Below, piece after piece: positions 27,332 through 36,266 of a stretch of 64,000 nucleotides of DNA. A model generated the notes under the pieces. The model was not told where the DNA came from and did no database searches. It was given only the letters and a program-made list of their open reading frames with translations. A program made the translations under genes and the position numbers. Each line of letters opens with the position of its first letter. Positions within the stretch are counted from its first letter, which is position 1. Source of the DNA: Petrimonas sulfuriphila (lineage in GTDB: Bacteria > Bacteroidota > Bacteroidia > Bacteroidales > Dysgonomonadaceae). The DNA is taken from NCBI RefSeq assembly GCF_051201015.1, contig NZ_JBPEHI010000001.1; one strand, 5' to 3'.

Positions 27332-29350
27332 TTAATTGTTTAGCAACATCTTTATTGTTAATGCGGAAGACCATCCGAAGTTCGGACTGTTGAGCGCTTC
27401 GCCCGTCAGGGGATTGTAATTCTCGTGGATAGGCCCGTCGGTCAATAATCCCTGGGCATTGCCGATGTATTTGCGGATAAACATATCGGCTTCTTTTTCA
27501 AAGCCGTATTTTTTAAGTCCGGTAACGCCAAAATAAACTTGGTCGATCCAAACGGGGCCTCGCCAATATCCTCTAACAGGACGCAACTTCTTGTTGCTGA
27601 CATCTAAGGTGCCCAACGGAAGAGTGGTATTGAATTTTTCGGAATCCAACATTACAGATAACAGTTGTTTGGCCTGCTCGGGGGTAGCTACGCCAGCCCA
27701 AAGCGGAACCCAGCCTTCTGCACCCATAACCCGGATAAATTCACCCGAGCCGAGGCGTGTGTCGTAGAAAAACCCCGTTTCATTGTCAAACATCTTTGTT
27801 TGGATATGATGCTTTAATATTTCTGCCTCGGTGTCTAATTTTTTGCTCAATTCTGTTTTGTTAAGGAGAGTTGCTAACTCCGACAGGTATTTTTTCTCGG
27901 CATACAGGAATGAATTCAGGCAGATGTTTTCCTGATCCATTGACCATGCATGGGGAGCATTGTTTTTCAGCATTTTAGTGTCATCGAATCTTACGCCATT
28001 GTCCATGCCGCTTTCCCATGCCGCCGCAATCAGTGTTCCGTCGGTTGAGCCATATTCGCAAACGCCATTTCCGTCATGATCCCGTTCCCGATACCACCAT
28101 TGATGGTAATTGTATATTTTATCGAACATTTCCGCGACAAAATCTTTGTCTTTCGTTACATTGTAAATGTTCAGCACTGCCCAGGCAGAGAGCGGCGGTT
28201 TTGTATCGCGCCAGTTGTTTCGTTGTTTGTTTCTTCCGATGAAGTCGGGAATCATGCCGTTTTCGGCCTGATAATCAAATAGCGAACGCACCTCATTTTT
28301 TGCCAATTCAGGATTGAACAATACCGTTGCCGATGCATGTTTCCATGAATCCCACGACCAAAATCCGTAAAATCCGTTGTAGGAAGGATAGCATCCGTCG
28401 TGAAGCATGTCTCCTGAAGCTGAGCGCCAGTTTCCAACCAATGTCATCATGGATTTAACGATTACCCGACGGTAAGCATTATCATTCAAATATTGGGTGT
28501 TTTTATTGTTTTTCAGAATTGAAGCAATGTAATTGTTCCATCTTTTTTGATTGTCATTGAAAATGCTGTTCAATTCAGTTGTCGATGAATCGGTTAATTC
28601 CATTATAGGCTGTTGAAAATTAAACGAAGCTACAATGAAACTCATATACTTTTCGCCACTTTTTATTTCGAGGTTTTGTTGCTCTATTGCAGTCATTTCA
28701 TTACCCTCTAAGGTTAGGGGTGATGCGAAAGACGGATTGCACGTGAGGTGTGATACGGTTAGATATGAGTCGTCAGTAAAGTCGTAAAGGGTAGCACATC
28801 GGTTGTTGGTCAGATTTAAATTTGATTGATTTTCAAAAAACTGACTTTTCCATAGCAACGAAAGTTTTACTGGTGTGGAACCTCCATTTGTAATTGTTGT
28901 GCGGATAACTGCAGTATTTTTACTGGAAAAACAGAGTTCAGATTTAAATTCAATTGTCTCATTTGTAAATAATTGTGATAGCTTTCCGGGTAAATATTCA
29001 GACGTTTGTATATTACGTGCAAAATCAAAATCTAAACTGTCTATCCTCATTTGTGGAATCGCAAATCCGGCAGCAATCCACCCTTTTCCGTTCATTTTAA
29101 GGGGGCCGATAAATGATCCTGCGAAGTTATTAGATTCATTTTCGGGTAAAGCAAAACCAAACCAAGCTCCCAAATCCGAAAAAACAAACAAACCTTTTTC
29201 GTTTTCAGATGCAGGTATATTCTTAATGTTTATCAGATTTACAAAATTATCCTGTTGCGTAAAAAGTTCCTGTGGGGCGGTTCCTTCTTTACAGGCCGAG
29301 CCAATTGTTAGAACAAGGTAAAAGAAAATACAATGTGTTTTTTTTATCAT
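27332..29350 (-). CDS. GH63-like lipoprotein, putative alpha-glycosidase
   Basis: This 672-residue lipoprotein (lipobox GSAC, Cys20) has an N-terminal beta domain (about 25-265) and an (alpha/alpha)6 barrel (about 280-672) of the GH63/GH37 type. Motifs include FYGFWSWDSWKHA, WRDTKPPLSAW, the general acid Asp450 in WESGMDN, GYWRGPVWIDQVYF and the general base Glu643 in GPIHENYNPLTGE. GH63 enzymes invert alpha-glucosides; bacterial members such as YgjK act on alpha-glucosyl-galactose or mannose units. The lipid anchor suggests outer-membrane location. It is the first enzyme gene after the PUL2 hairpin and is tightly linked to the beta-galactosidase, so the two probably attack the same branched galactose-containing glycan. 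Confidence 0.82.
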   Translation of the reverse strand: MIKKTHCIFFYLVLTIGSACKEGTAPQELFTQQDNFVNLINIKNIPASENEKGLFVFSDLGAWFGFALPENESNNFAGSFIGPLKMNGKGWIAAGFAIPQMRIDSLDFDFARNIQTSEYLPGKLSQLFTNETIEFKSELCFSSKNTAVIRTTITNGGSTPVKLSLLWKSQFFENQSNLNLTNNRCATLYDFTDDSYLTVSHLTCNPSFASPLTLEGNEMTAIEQQNLEIKSGEKYMSFIVASFNFQQPIMELTDSSTTELNSIFNDNQKRWNNYIASILKNNKNTQYLNDNAYRRVIVKSMMTLVGNWRSASGDMLHDGCYPSYNGFYGFWSWDSWKHASATVLFNPELAKNEVRSLFDYQAENGMIPDFIGRNKQRNNWRDTKPPLSAWAVLNIYNVTKDKDFVAEMFDKIYNYHQWWYRERDHDGNGVCEYGSTDGTLIAAAWESGMDNGVRFDDTKMLKNNAPHAWSMDQENICLNSFLYAEKKYLSELATLLNKTELSKKLDTEAEILKHHIQTKMFDNETGFFYDTRLGSGEFIRVMGAEGWVPLWAGVATPEQAKQLLSVMLDSEKFNTTLPLGTLDVSNKKLRPVRGYWRGPVWIDQVYFGVTGLKKYGFEKEADMFIRKYIGNAQGLLTDGPIHENYNPLTGEALNSPNFGWSSALTIKMLLNN

Positions 29351-29378
29351 AAAATGATGACGTTGAATTAGAATTTAG

Positions 29379-29458
29379 AAAAAAGAATATCCGGAAAATG
29401 AGTGCCGATTTGTAAGTACATTTTTTATAATAAATCGATCTTCGATTTTCCGGATATT
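29379..29458 (-). terminator. hairpin with T-run between susD and the enzyme genes of PUL2
   Basis: AATATCCGGAAAAT (29386-29399) pairs perfectly with 29445-29458 (14 pairs), and the 45-base loop can form a further short stem (CGATTT with AAATCG). On the minus strand the stem is followed by C and six T (29384-29379). It begins eight bases after the susD stop and ends just before the GH63 gene, so it should stop part of the transcription leaving susD. Confidence 0.75.
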
Positions 29459-29465
29459 ATATGAT

Positions 29466-30995
29466 TTATTTACTGAAGTTCGGATTCTGTTCCCAATCCG
29501 GATTCAATAAAAACTCATCGTGTGGAATGGGGAACAATATATGTTTGGTTTCCACAAAATTTTCCACGTATGGCTTTTTATGATCGGTAAGAGCCTGTTT
29601 CACTATTCCCCAGCGAATCAGGTCGTACCAACGAGCACCTTCGAGAGCAAGCTCACAAGGGCGCTCTATATTTTGCAAATGTTTTAATACTTCTCCTTTC
29701 GATAGCGAAGCCGGAAGTTCAGGGACATTTGCCCGATTGCGAACCTCGTTTATGTACTGAATAGCTTTTATAGTCTCTCCTTTTTCATTTAAGCATTCTG
29801 CGTATAATAAAAGTATATCCGCATAGCGTATTAACGGAATATTATACCCGCTATAGTACCAATCTGCGCTTAAGGACGTATTCCATGTCACATATTTATG
29901 CCAAAAAAATTGTCCCGGTTCATGATAATCGGAGAAAGATTTTCCTTTTTCATAATATGTGGGACGACAGTCGGGATCGTCAAAAACAATGGTGGATAAT
30001 GTTCGGATACTATATTTTCCATCCGTAGTTTTATCGGTTTTCATTACCTCAAATAACCAGTTAGAAGGATATGCTTCTTCGTAGCCCCCGTCATAGGCAG
30101 AAAAAGGAGCCAAATGAATTGCAAACAGATTATACTCACGGTGTCCTCCGGTCATATTTCCAGTAAACTGAACTTCCAATACAGACTCTGAGTTATTTTT
30201 ATGTAATCCATTAAAGTTATCCGCATAGTTATCCATCAGTTTAAAGTTTCCTATTAACTTTTCAAATTCTTTTTCGGCTTTTGATATTTCATGTCTAAAC
30301 ATATAAAACTTGCCTAAGACAGCTGAGGCGGCATACCTAGTTGCTCTTCCTCCCCAAGCTTCAGGGTTATAAGTTTTGGGTAAATCTTTCTGAACGTCAA
30401 TGAGTTCTGTTTCTATTAATTCCACCAATTCTCCTTCTCGAGCTTGTTTAGGATAAAATTCTTCCTCTGTGCCTTTTAGTTCGTGAAGAAAAATAGGAAT
30501 CTTTTCACCGAAATTCAGATATAAACGATAGTAATAATAAGCTCTTAAAAAACGCGCTTCTGCGGTGGCTTGTTTCTTCAAGGCCATCAACTCGTTACTT
30601 TCACCTGGTACTTTTGGTATATTATCGATACATTGGTTCGCATAATTTATTCCGATGTATAAATTCGTCCATTCCGATTTAGTTACACTATTAGTTGGAT
30701 CATTCGTAAACATAGCGATATTCATCCAAGAAGTCACATCAGCTCGAAAATCAATTTCGTCACTTCTGTAGTTATCAATTACGATATATCTTTCGTAAGG
30801 CTTTGCCCATGAAACATTGGGTTGCATGGCAGCGTAAGCACTTGTTAATCCTTTTATGATATCTGCCTCATTTTTCCAAAAAATATTTGGAGAAAGAGAA
30901 TTAGGATTTCTGTCTTCATCCAAAAACGTTCCGGTACAAGAAGCCAGAAGAATACATCCAATGAATGAGAGATATAATATATTTTTTGCTTTCAT
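29466..30995 (-). CDS. SusD/RagB family outer-membrane lipoprotein (PUL2)
   Basis: This 509-residue lipoprotein (lipobox LASC, Cys20) shows the SusD pattern: FWKNEADIIKGLTSAYAAMQ near the start, TPR-like helices (QATAEARFLRAYYYYRLYLN) and the C-terminal RagB/SusD signature (IERPCELALEGARWYDLIRWG, then LFPIPHDEFLLNPDWEQNP). It would bind glycan at the outer surface and close over the SusC barrel. It starts 17 bases after susC and is followed by a terminator-like hairpin. It is much shorter than the PUL1 homologue and unlike it in sequence, consistent with a different glycan. Confidence 0.95.
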   Translation of the reverse strand: MKAKNILYLSFIGCILLASCTGTFLDEDRNPNSLSPNIFWKNEADIIKGLTSAYAAMQPNVSWAKPYERYIVIDNYRSDEIDFRADVTSWMNIAMFTNDPTNSVTKSEWTNLYIGINYANQCIDNIPKVPGESNELMALKKQATAEARFLRAYYYYRLYLNFGEKIPIFLHELKGTEEEFYPKQAREGELVELIETELIDVQKDLPKTYNPEAWGGRATRYAASAVLGKFYMFRHEISKAEKEFEKLIGNFKLMDNYADNFNGLHKNNSESVLEVQFTGNMTGGHREYNLFAIHLAPFSAYDGGYEEAYPSNWLFEVMKTDKTTDGKYSIRTLSTIVFDDPDCRPTYYEKGKSFSDYHEPGQFFWHKYVTWNTSLSADWYYSGYNIPLIRYADILLLYAECLNEKGETIKAIQYINEVRNRANVPELPASLSKGEVLKHLQNIERPCELALEGARWYDLIRWGIVKQALTDHKKPYVENFVETKHILFPIPHDEFLLNPDWEQNPNFSK

Positions 30996-31012
30996 TGCTT
31001 TTATTTTATTGA

Positions 31013-34000
31013 TTAAAAACCGAATTTAACACCGACCATATAAGTTCTACTTAACGGTGTAGCAGCATAGTCGTATCCAATTTGCCCCACGTTTGAGCCT
31101 GTTGAAGGATCGTATCCTTTGTAATTAGTAAGAGTAAATAAGCGGCTTGCTCCAATATAGAAACGTAAATTCGAAATGTTTAAATTTTTACATGTTTTAG
31201 CCGGAAGATTATATCCAATTTGGACATTGTTCAAACGCAGATAATCTCCATTTTCTACAAAGCGATCAGATACACGGGTGTTTTTATTAGGATCTCCTTG
31301 GACTGCACGAGGAATGTCTGTATTTGTATTCTCGGGTGTCCAGGCGTTTAAAGCATCTTTTCCGTAATTAAATACATGATCCATCCGCTGTAGCTGAAAT
31401 TTAGTATAATTGTAGCGTTTTACTCCAAAATGACCATAAAAATTAGCTGTTAAGTCAAAGTTATTGTATGTTAAATTCACATTAAAAGCTGCTGCTATTT
31501 TGGGAGTTCCACTTCCGATATTAACCTTATCGCTTGAATCAAGTTGCCCGTCTCCATTTTGGTCTATAAAACGAATATCTCCAGGCTTGGCAGATGGTTG
31601 CATGCCTTGCCATATTCCATCTTTTGAATAATAACCATGTTCTTTATTCCAATTAATGACTTCTTGCTCATTTTGAAATATACCATCTGTTTTTGTCACC
31701 CAGAATTCGCCTATTTCTCCACCCACATAAGTGCGTAATGCTCCGTACTCATACAAATAGTTTGGGTCGGCCATAGCTTTCAATATGCTTCTATAATGCG
31801 TTAAATTTACATCTAGATCATATTTGAATTTATTTGCATTTCCGTGATAAATAGCCTGAATTTCATATCCTGTTGTACGTAGTTTCCCGTCATTTACCGT
31901 TAATGGCCCAAATCCTGTCGCTAAGCTAATGTTTTTAGTCGAAAGCATATCGTAGGTGTCCTTGATATAGGCTTCGGCCGAAAGTTCCAACTTATTATTC
32001 AAGAACCCGAAATCAACTCCTATGTTTTTATATATAGTTGTTTCCCATTTTATGTTTGATGAGGGCAGCTGGGTTATTGCATACCCTAAAGACACATCTT
32101 TGCCTCCAAATGGATAATTCAATGTGTTTGTATTTGATGTTAATGCGGGGATATATTTATACAAGCCTATTGATTGATTACCTAACCCTCCGTAACTCAA
32201 TCTTAATTTGAACGTAGATACCGTGTTTTTCATGTTTTCCCAAAACTCTTCATTCGCAATATTCCATCCTGCTGACATAGAGGGAAAAACACCCCATTTA
32301 TTTCCTGAAGCAAATCGTGAAGATCCGTCGTATCGGAGTGACGCCATAATCATATACTTCAATTGATAGTTATAATTTAATCTTCCAAAAACAGAGCGTA
32401 GTCCACTACGAGTTTTGGTTCCTCCAACAGTAAAATCTTCTTGAGCATGACCTAGTAAATCCATTTCATTATTTTCAAATTTCTTTCCGGATGCAGCAAT
32501 ATTGTTATACGTATTTTCTTCTTGAGAAAGTCCAAACAGCGTTTGTATATTATGAACTTCTTTGAATGTCTTGTTCCAGTTTGCGGTGAATTCCAGTAAG
32601 TCGTTCATGGTTTTTTCGCGTTCTTCCGATAATGAAGCCCTACTATTTACTTTCATTACGCCTAATTGATATGTTGGAGTGAACTGGCGTGTATTCCCAA
32701 AATAGATACTGCGACTAGCTGTAAATTTAAAAATTAAATTTTTTATTGGTTCATATTGAAAGTAACCGGAAGCTGCAATATAATCATTGGCGGAGGTATA
32801 ATCCACAAGATTATTAAATCCTACTATATTGGTTGCATCAGACATTCCCATTCCTGCAATTGCACCACCGTAACCGCCGTCATTATTTTCATCATAAACA
32901 AAAGCCAGAGGCTCAATATTGGTAACTTGATACATGCTCGGAAACCCGGAATTTGCTTCCAGATCAGCTTCCCATCTGCTATAGCTGACAGACTCTCCGA
33001 CTTTAAATTTTCCCCTTTCCATGTCGGAGTTTAATCGAAATCCGTACTTCTTTTCCCCTGTCCCAATAACAATTGCGTCTGTATTGGCATAGAAAGCAGA
33101 AAAAGCAACATTTGTTGTACTGTTTCCACTGGTATAACCCACATTATATTTCTGAGTGAGTCCTCGTCTATAATATTCTTTTTGCCAGTCTGTATCTGCA
33201 AATTGAGACGGATCTTTCTCATATTCGGATATGTATTTAGGCCATCTATTCTGTGCTATACCAGCGTTGCCAAGTGCCATCTTTCGTATCTTCACAAATT
33301 CTGCAGAATTGCAAACCTCCATTCTCTTGGGTAAATCATCAATGCCCCAATACGAGGAGAAATGAATTTTTGGAGATTGCATGACTCCACGATGAGTTTC
33401 AATTAAAATTACGCCTGCTGCAGCCCGGGCACCGTAAATAGCCGCAGTGGCCGCATCTTTTAAGACAGACATTGTTTTGATATCTTCCGGATTCAAATAC
33501 GACATATCACCCGGTACGCCGTCAATAATGACCAGAGGGGAGTTATCTGTTCCCCAAGTTGTGACACCCCTGACCTGCAAAGTTGCGGCTGAACCTGCAG
33601 CTCCGCTGCCAAAATTCACACTTAGTCCGGGAGCCATGCCTTGTAGAGCTGTCTCGGCATTTGCCGTTGGAATTTTAGCTAACTTATCACCAGAAACTGT
33701 AGTGACGGATCCAGAAACGTCCGATTTTCTTTGTGTCCCATATCCCACAACCACTACTTCATCTAATAACTCTACATCAACATCCATTACAACATCTATT
33801 GTGCTCCTTCCTGCTGTACTGACTTCCTGCGGTTTCATCCCCACGTAAGTGATTTGCAATACAGCATTTTCAGGTAAATTAGATAAAATGAAATTACCAT
33901 CTATATCGGTTACTGTGCCTTTTGTCGCATCTCCTTGAACAACAATTGTTGCTCCGATAACGGGCTCTCCGTTAGAATCGGTAACGGTGCCCCTTACGGT

Positions 34001-34429
34001 TTTTCCTTGCTGCTGAAGAGTTTGCACCAGATTTGTAATTGTGCTTGCGGTTTGTCGGGCTTTCTTCGAAAGGACAATATAGTTTTTCTCAAAATCGTAA
34101 CCGATATCTGTGCCGCTGAATGTCTGGTTCAGGTATTCGGATACTTTGTCCGATTTGTTTTTTAGGCTTACTGTGCGCGAGGTGTTTACTTCGCGGTTGC
34201 TGTAAACGACCAGATAGTCCGTCTGTTTTTCAATTTCACTGATCAGCTGACTTACGGTTACAGAGTTGGATCTCAGTTCAATTATTGCATCCTGGGCATT
34301 TGTATTTGTTGCCATCAGTTGAAATGCGAAGGCAAACAATAGAAATAAGCAGATTTTCATGATGTTAAATAAATCTTTAAAGTCACTTTTTTTTATTAAA
34401 AAGTGATCGGATGAAGTGTTTATTTTCAT
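31013..34429 (-). CDS. SusC/RagA TonB-dependent transporter with STN signalling domain (PUL2)
   Basis: This 1138-residue outer-membrane transporter has a signal region with hydrophobic core about 24-39 (a shorter start at Met24 is possible), an STN domain (about 48-115, IIELRSNSVTVSQLISEIEK), a carboxypeptidase-regulatory-like domain (about 140-215), the LDEVVVVGYGTQRK linker, the plug with SVLKDAATAAIYGARAAAGVI, and the barrel ending in Phe (VGVKFGF). The STN domain passes the substrate signal to the periplasmic part of the FecR protein encoded just upstream, which releases the ECF sigma factor. So this transporter both imports the glycan and switches on its own operon. A hairpin lies in the gap before its start. 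Confidence 0.95.
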   Translation of the reverse strand: MKINTSSDHFLIKKSDFKDLFNIMKICLFLLFAFAFQLMATNTNAQDAIIELRSNSVTVSQLISEIEKQTDYLVVYSNREVNTSRTVSLKNKSDKVSEYLNQTFSGTDIGYDFEKNYIVLSKKARQTASTITNLVQTLQQQGKTVRGTVTDSNGEPVIGATIVVQGDATKGTVTDIDGNFILSNLPENAVLQITYVGMKPQEVSTAGRSTIDVVMDVDVELLDEVVVVGYGTQRKSDVSGSVTTVSGDKLAKIPTANAETALQGMAPGLSVNFGSGAAGSAATLQVRGVTTWGTDNSPLVIIDGVPGDMSYLNPEDIKTMSVLKDAATAAIYGARAAAGVILIETHRGVMQSPKIHFSSYWGIDDLPKRMEVCNSAEFVKIRKMALGNAGIAQNRWPKYISEYEKDPSQFADTDWQKEYYRRGLTQKYNVGYTSGNSTTNVAFSAFYANTDAIVIGTGEKKYGFRLNSDMERGKFKVGESVSYSRWEADLEANSGFPSMYQVTNIEPLAFVYDENNDGGYGGAIAGMGMSDATNIVGFNNLVDYTSANDYIAASGYFQYEPIKNLIFKFTASRSIYFGNTRQFTPTYQLGVMKVNSRASLSEEREKTMNDLLEFTANWNKTFKEVHNIQTLFGLSQEENTYNNIAASGKKFENNEMDLLGHAQEDFTVGGTKTRSGLRSVFGRLNYNYQLKYMIMASLRYDGSSRFASGNKWGVFPSMSAGWNIANEEFWENMKNTVSTFKLRLSYGGLGNQSIGLYKYIPALTSNTNTLNYPFGGKDVSLGYAITQLPSSNIKWETTIYKNIGVDFGFLNNKLELSAEAYIKDTYDMLSTKNISLATGFGPLTVNDGKLRTTGYEIQAIYHGNANKFKYDLDVNLTHYRSILKAMADPNYLYEYGALRTYVGGEIGEFWVTKTDGIFQNEQEVINWNKEHGYYSKDGIWQGMQPSAKPGDIRFIDQNGDGQLDSSDKVNIGSGTPKIAAAFNVNLTYNNFDLTANFYGHFGVKRYNYTKFQLQRMDHVFNYGKDALNAWTPENTNTDIPRAVQGDPNKNTRVSDRFVENGDYLRLNNVQIGYNLPAKTCKNLNISNLRFYIGASRLFTLTNYKGYDPSTGSNVGQIGYDYAATPLSRTYMVGVKFGF

Positions 34430-34487
34430 ATATTTGTGTGTTTAAAGTGAATAACTTAGACTTGTTGTTGAGTGTTTGCTTTATTAT

Positions 34488-34517
34488 AAGCGATAGGTGT
34501 TGGCGCACTTATCGCTT
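34488..34517 (-). promoter_or_regulatory. hairpin between fecR and susC of PUL2
   Basis: Positions 34488-34499 pair with 34506-34517 (12 pairs including one G-U) around a six-base loop. In the direction of the operon it is followed by an A/T-rich stretch without a T-run; on the opposite strand it has five T. It may mark the 3' end of the fecR message or lie upstream of the sigma-dependent susC promoter. Confidence 0.5.
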
Positions 34518-34572
34518 TTTCTATCTTACGTTTTTTCTCATAGGCACATTTGTTTTTAAGGAATTAATAAAT

Positions 34573-35547
34573 TTATTTTGTAATTGTGATAACGTTGTTT
34601 TCTGTATCTTTTTGAACATTGAACCTCTGTATTTTCTGAATTATCCTTAAGATCTCGTCGATTCCATCGCGTTGGCGAAATTTTCCAGTGTAACGTACGT
34701 TAAATATTTCGGGGTCTTTTACCACGATCTTTACATCGTAGTAAAGTTGAAGTTTTTCGATAATGTCCAACAGCCGTTCATTTTCAAAGGTATAAATCCC
34801 GTCTTTCCAGAGGAAATAATCGGAGTTCTGAATTTTCCGGAGAGACATTTTTCCGTTTTTTACAACAATCTGTTCGTCGGGTTTTAGTGTAACGCTTGTA
34901 TTTGGTGACTCTTTGCTGTAAACCATCAGCGAACCTTCTATGAGGTCGGTTTTGATACAGCCGGCTCCGGGATAGCTGTACACATTGAATTGGGTCCCGA
35001 GCACTTTCATTTCCATGTTCTGTGTAGAGACAATGAAGGGCTTCCTTGAATTCTCTGCAACATCGAAATATGCTTCTCCGGAGACAGTCACCCGCCTCGA
35101 TCTCCCGGAAAAACGGGCCGGATAAGTGAGTGTGGATTGTGCGTTCAGCCACACTGAAGTGCCGTCTTGAAGCGTCAGGTGAGCCCGTTGTCCGGCAGGG
35201 ACAACCAACGTGTTTATCTCCCTGTTACTGCTGTTATCTGTTAGAAGATGTCGGGTGGCGAAAAAAGTGGAGGCAATGAGTATCAGTGCTGCTGCTGCAT
35301 ATTGCACGGCCAGTCGAACAACTTTTTGTCGCTTTTTTGTCTTTAATTGCTGTAGGAATTGTTGATAACTTCTCCTACCTTCCGATTCATTTTTTGAAAA
35401 TTTGGATAAGTGCGTAAGCGCATATGTGTTTTGCATACGTACAAACTCCTCCCGCAAGAGTTCATTCTTTTCTAACTCATTGAACAATTCGGCGGTGTCG
35501 GATTGTCCCAGTTCACCCGAGAAATATTTAGGGAGTTTTTCCTCCAT
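34573..35547 (-). CDS. FecR-family anti-sigma factor (PUL2)
   Basis: This 324-residue inner-membrane protein has a cytoplasmic N-terminal part (1-75) that would hold the sigma factor, one transmembrane helix (about 79-98), a periplasmic FecR domain (about 112-210, LVVPAGQRAHLTLQDGTSVW) and a C-terminal DUF4974 domain (about 250-322, with the YYDVKIVVKDPEIF pattern) that contacts the STN domain of SusC. It lies 64 bases after the ECF sigma gene and upstream of the STN-containing susC, the standard trans-envelope order. Confidence 0.93.
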   Translation of the reverse strand: MEEKLPKYFSGELGQSDTAELFNELEKNELLREEFVRMQNTYALTHLSKFSKNESEGRRSYQQFLQQLKTKKRQKVVRLAVQYAAAALILIASTFFATRHLLTDNSSNREINTLVVPAGQRAHLTLQDGTSVWLNAQSTLTYPARFSGRSRRVTVSGEAYFDVAENSRKPFIVSTQNMEMKVLGTQFNVYSYPGAGCIKTDLIEGSLMVYSKESPNTSVTLKPDEQIVVKNGKMSLRKIQNSDYFLWKDGIYTFENERLLDIIEKLQLYYDVKIVVKDPEIFNVRYTGKFRQRDGIDEILRIIQKIQRFNVQKDTENNVITITK

Positions 35548-35611
35548 TCTTTTTCTGCTTTATTAATTAACGATCGAACGTGAAAAAACCACCAAGAAAA
35601 AACAAAAAAAA

Positions 35612-36175
35612 TTAAGCAAGCAAAAAAATAAGTAAAGGGATGTGATCTTTTAGTATCTCTTTTAGTTTTTTGTAGGCTATTGCCATTTGGTTTTCCACGG
35701 TATTAATAGAGATATTCAGTTCCTGTGCGATGGTTTTTTGCTTTTTCCCCTCAATTTTATTTAAAACAAAAATTTCACGGCATTTCTCAGGCAGGCTTTC
35801 GATAGCGTTTTGAATGACCGTTTCAATATCGGATTCAGAAAACAGCTGCTCATCGAATGCTTCCAGGGATTGAAACTTAATCTGCAGAGCTTTTGTATAG
35901 TCGTCCTGTAATTTTTGTGCTGTATTCTGCACAATTGTCTTGTGCCTTAAAAAATCGATACACCTGTTCTTTAGCGTCGTAAACAGATAAGCGAAAAGAT
36001 TGGTGTGCGTCAGCAAAAGAAAGTTCTGCTCCCACAAATCGAGAAAGACATCCTGCACAATATTCTCTGCATCCTCTTCGCGAATAACGTATTCCTGTGC
36101 AAAACGTTTCATCCTCGAGTAGTGGGCAACATAGATATTCTCGAATTCAATCCTGTTTTTAATGGTATTGCTCAT
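35612..36175 (-). CDS. ECF RNA polymerase sigma factor (PUL2)
   Basis: This 187-residue protein has sigma region 2 (about 8-75, with DAENIVQDVFLDLWEQ and the FAYLFTTLKNRCIDFLR helix) and region 4 (about 120-178, LPEKCREIFVLNKIEG and the helix-turn-helix ELNISINTVENQM). It belongs to the FecI-like Bacteroidetes group. It should direct transcription of susC and the following genes when released by the FecR protein encoded next to it. The C-terminal tail (DHIPLLIFLLA) is unusually hydrophobic. There is no clear housekeeping promoter in front of it. Confidence 0.92.
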   Translation of the reverse strand: MSNTIKNRIEFENIYVAHYSRMKRFAQEYVIREEDAENIVQDVFLDLWEQNFLLLTHTNLFAYLFTTLKNRCIDFLRHKTIVQNTAQKLQDDYTKALQIKFQSLEAFDEQLFSESDIETVIQNAIESLPEKCREIFVLNKIEGKKQKTIAQELNISINTVENQMAIAYKKLKEILKDHIPLLIFLLA

Positions 36176-36266
36176 TCTTGTCTGCTAAAGCTCAAAATGA
36201 AATTACAAACTCAAAAAACCAAAAAAACAACATAAAGGAAGTGAAAACCTTCCCAAAATAGAAACA

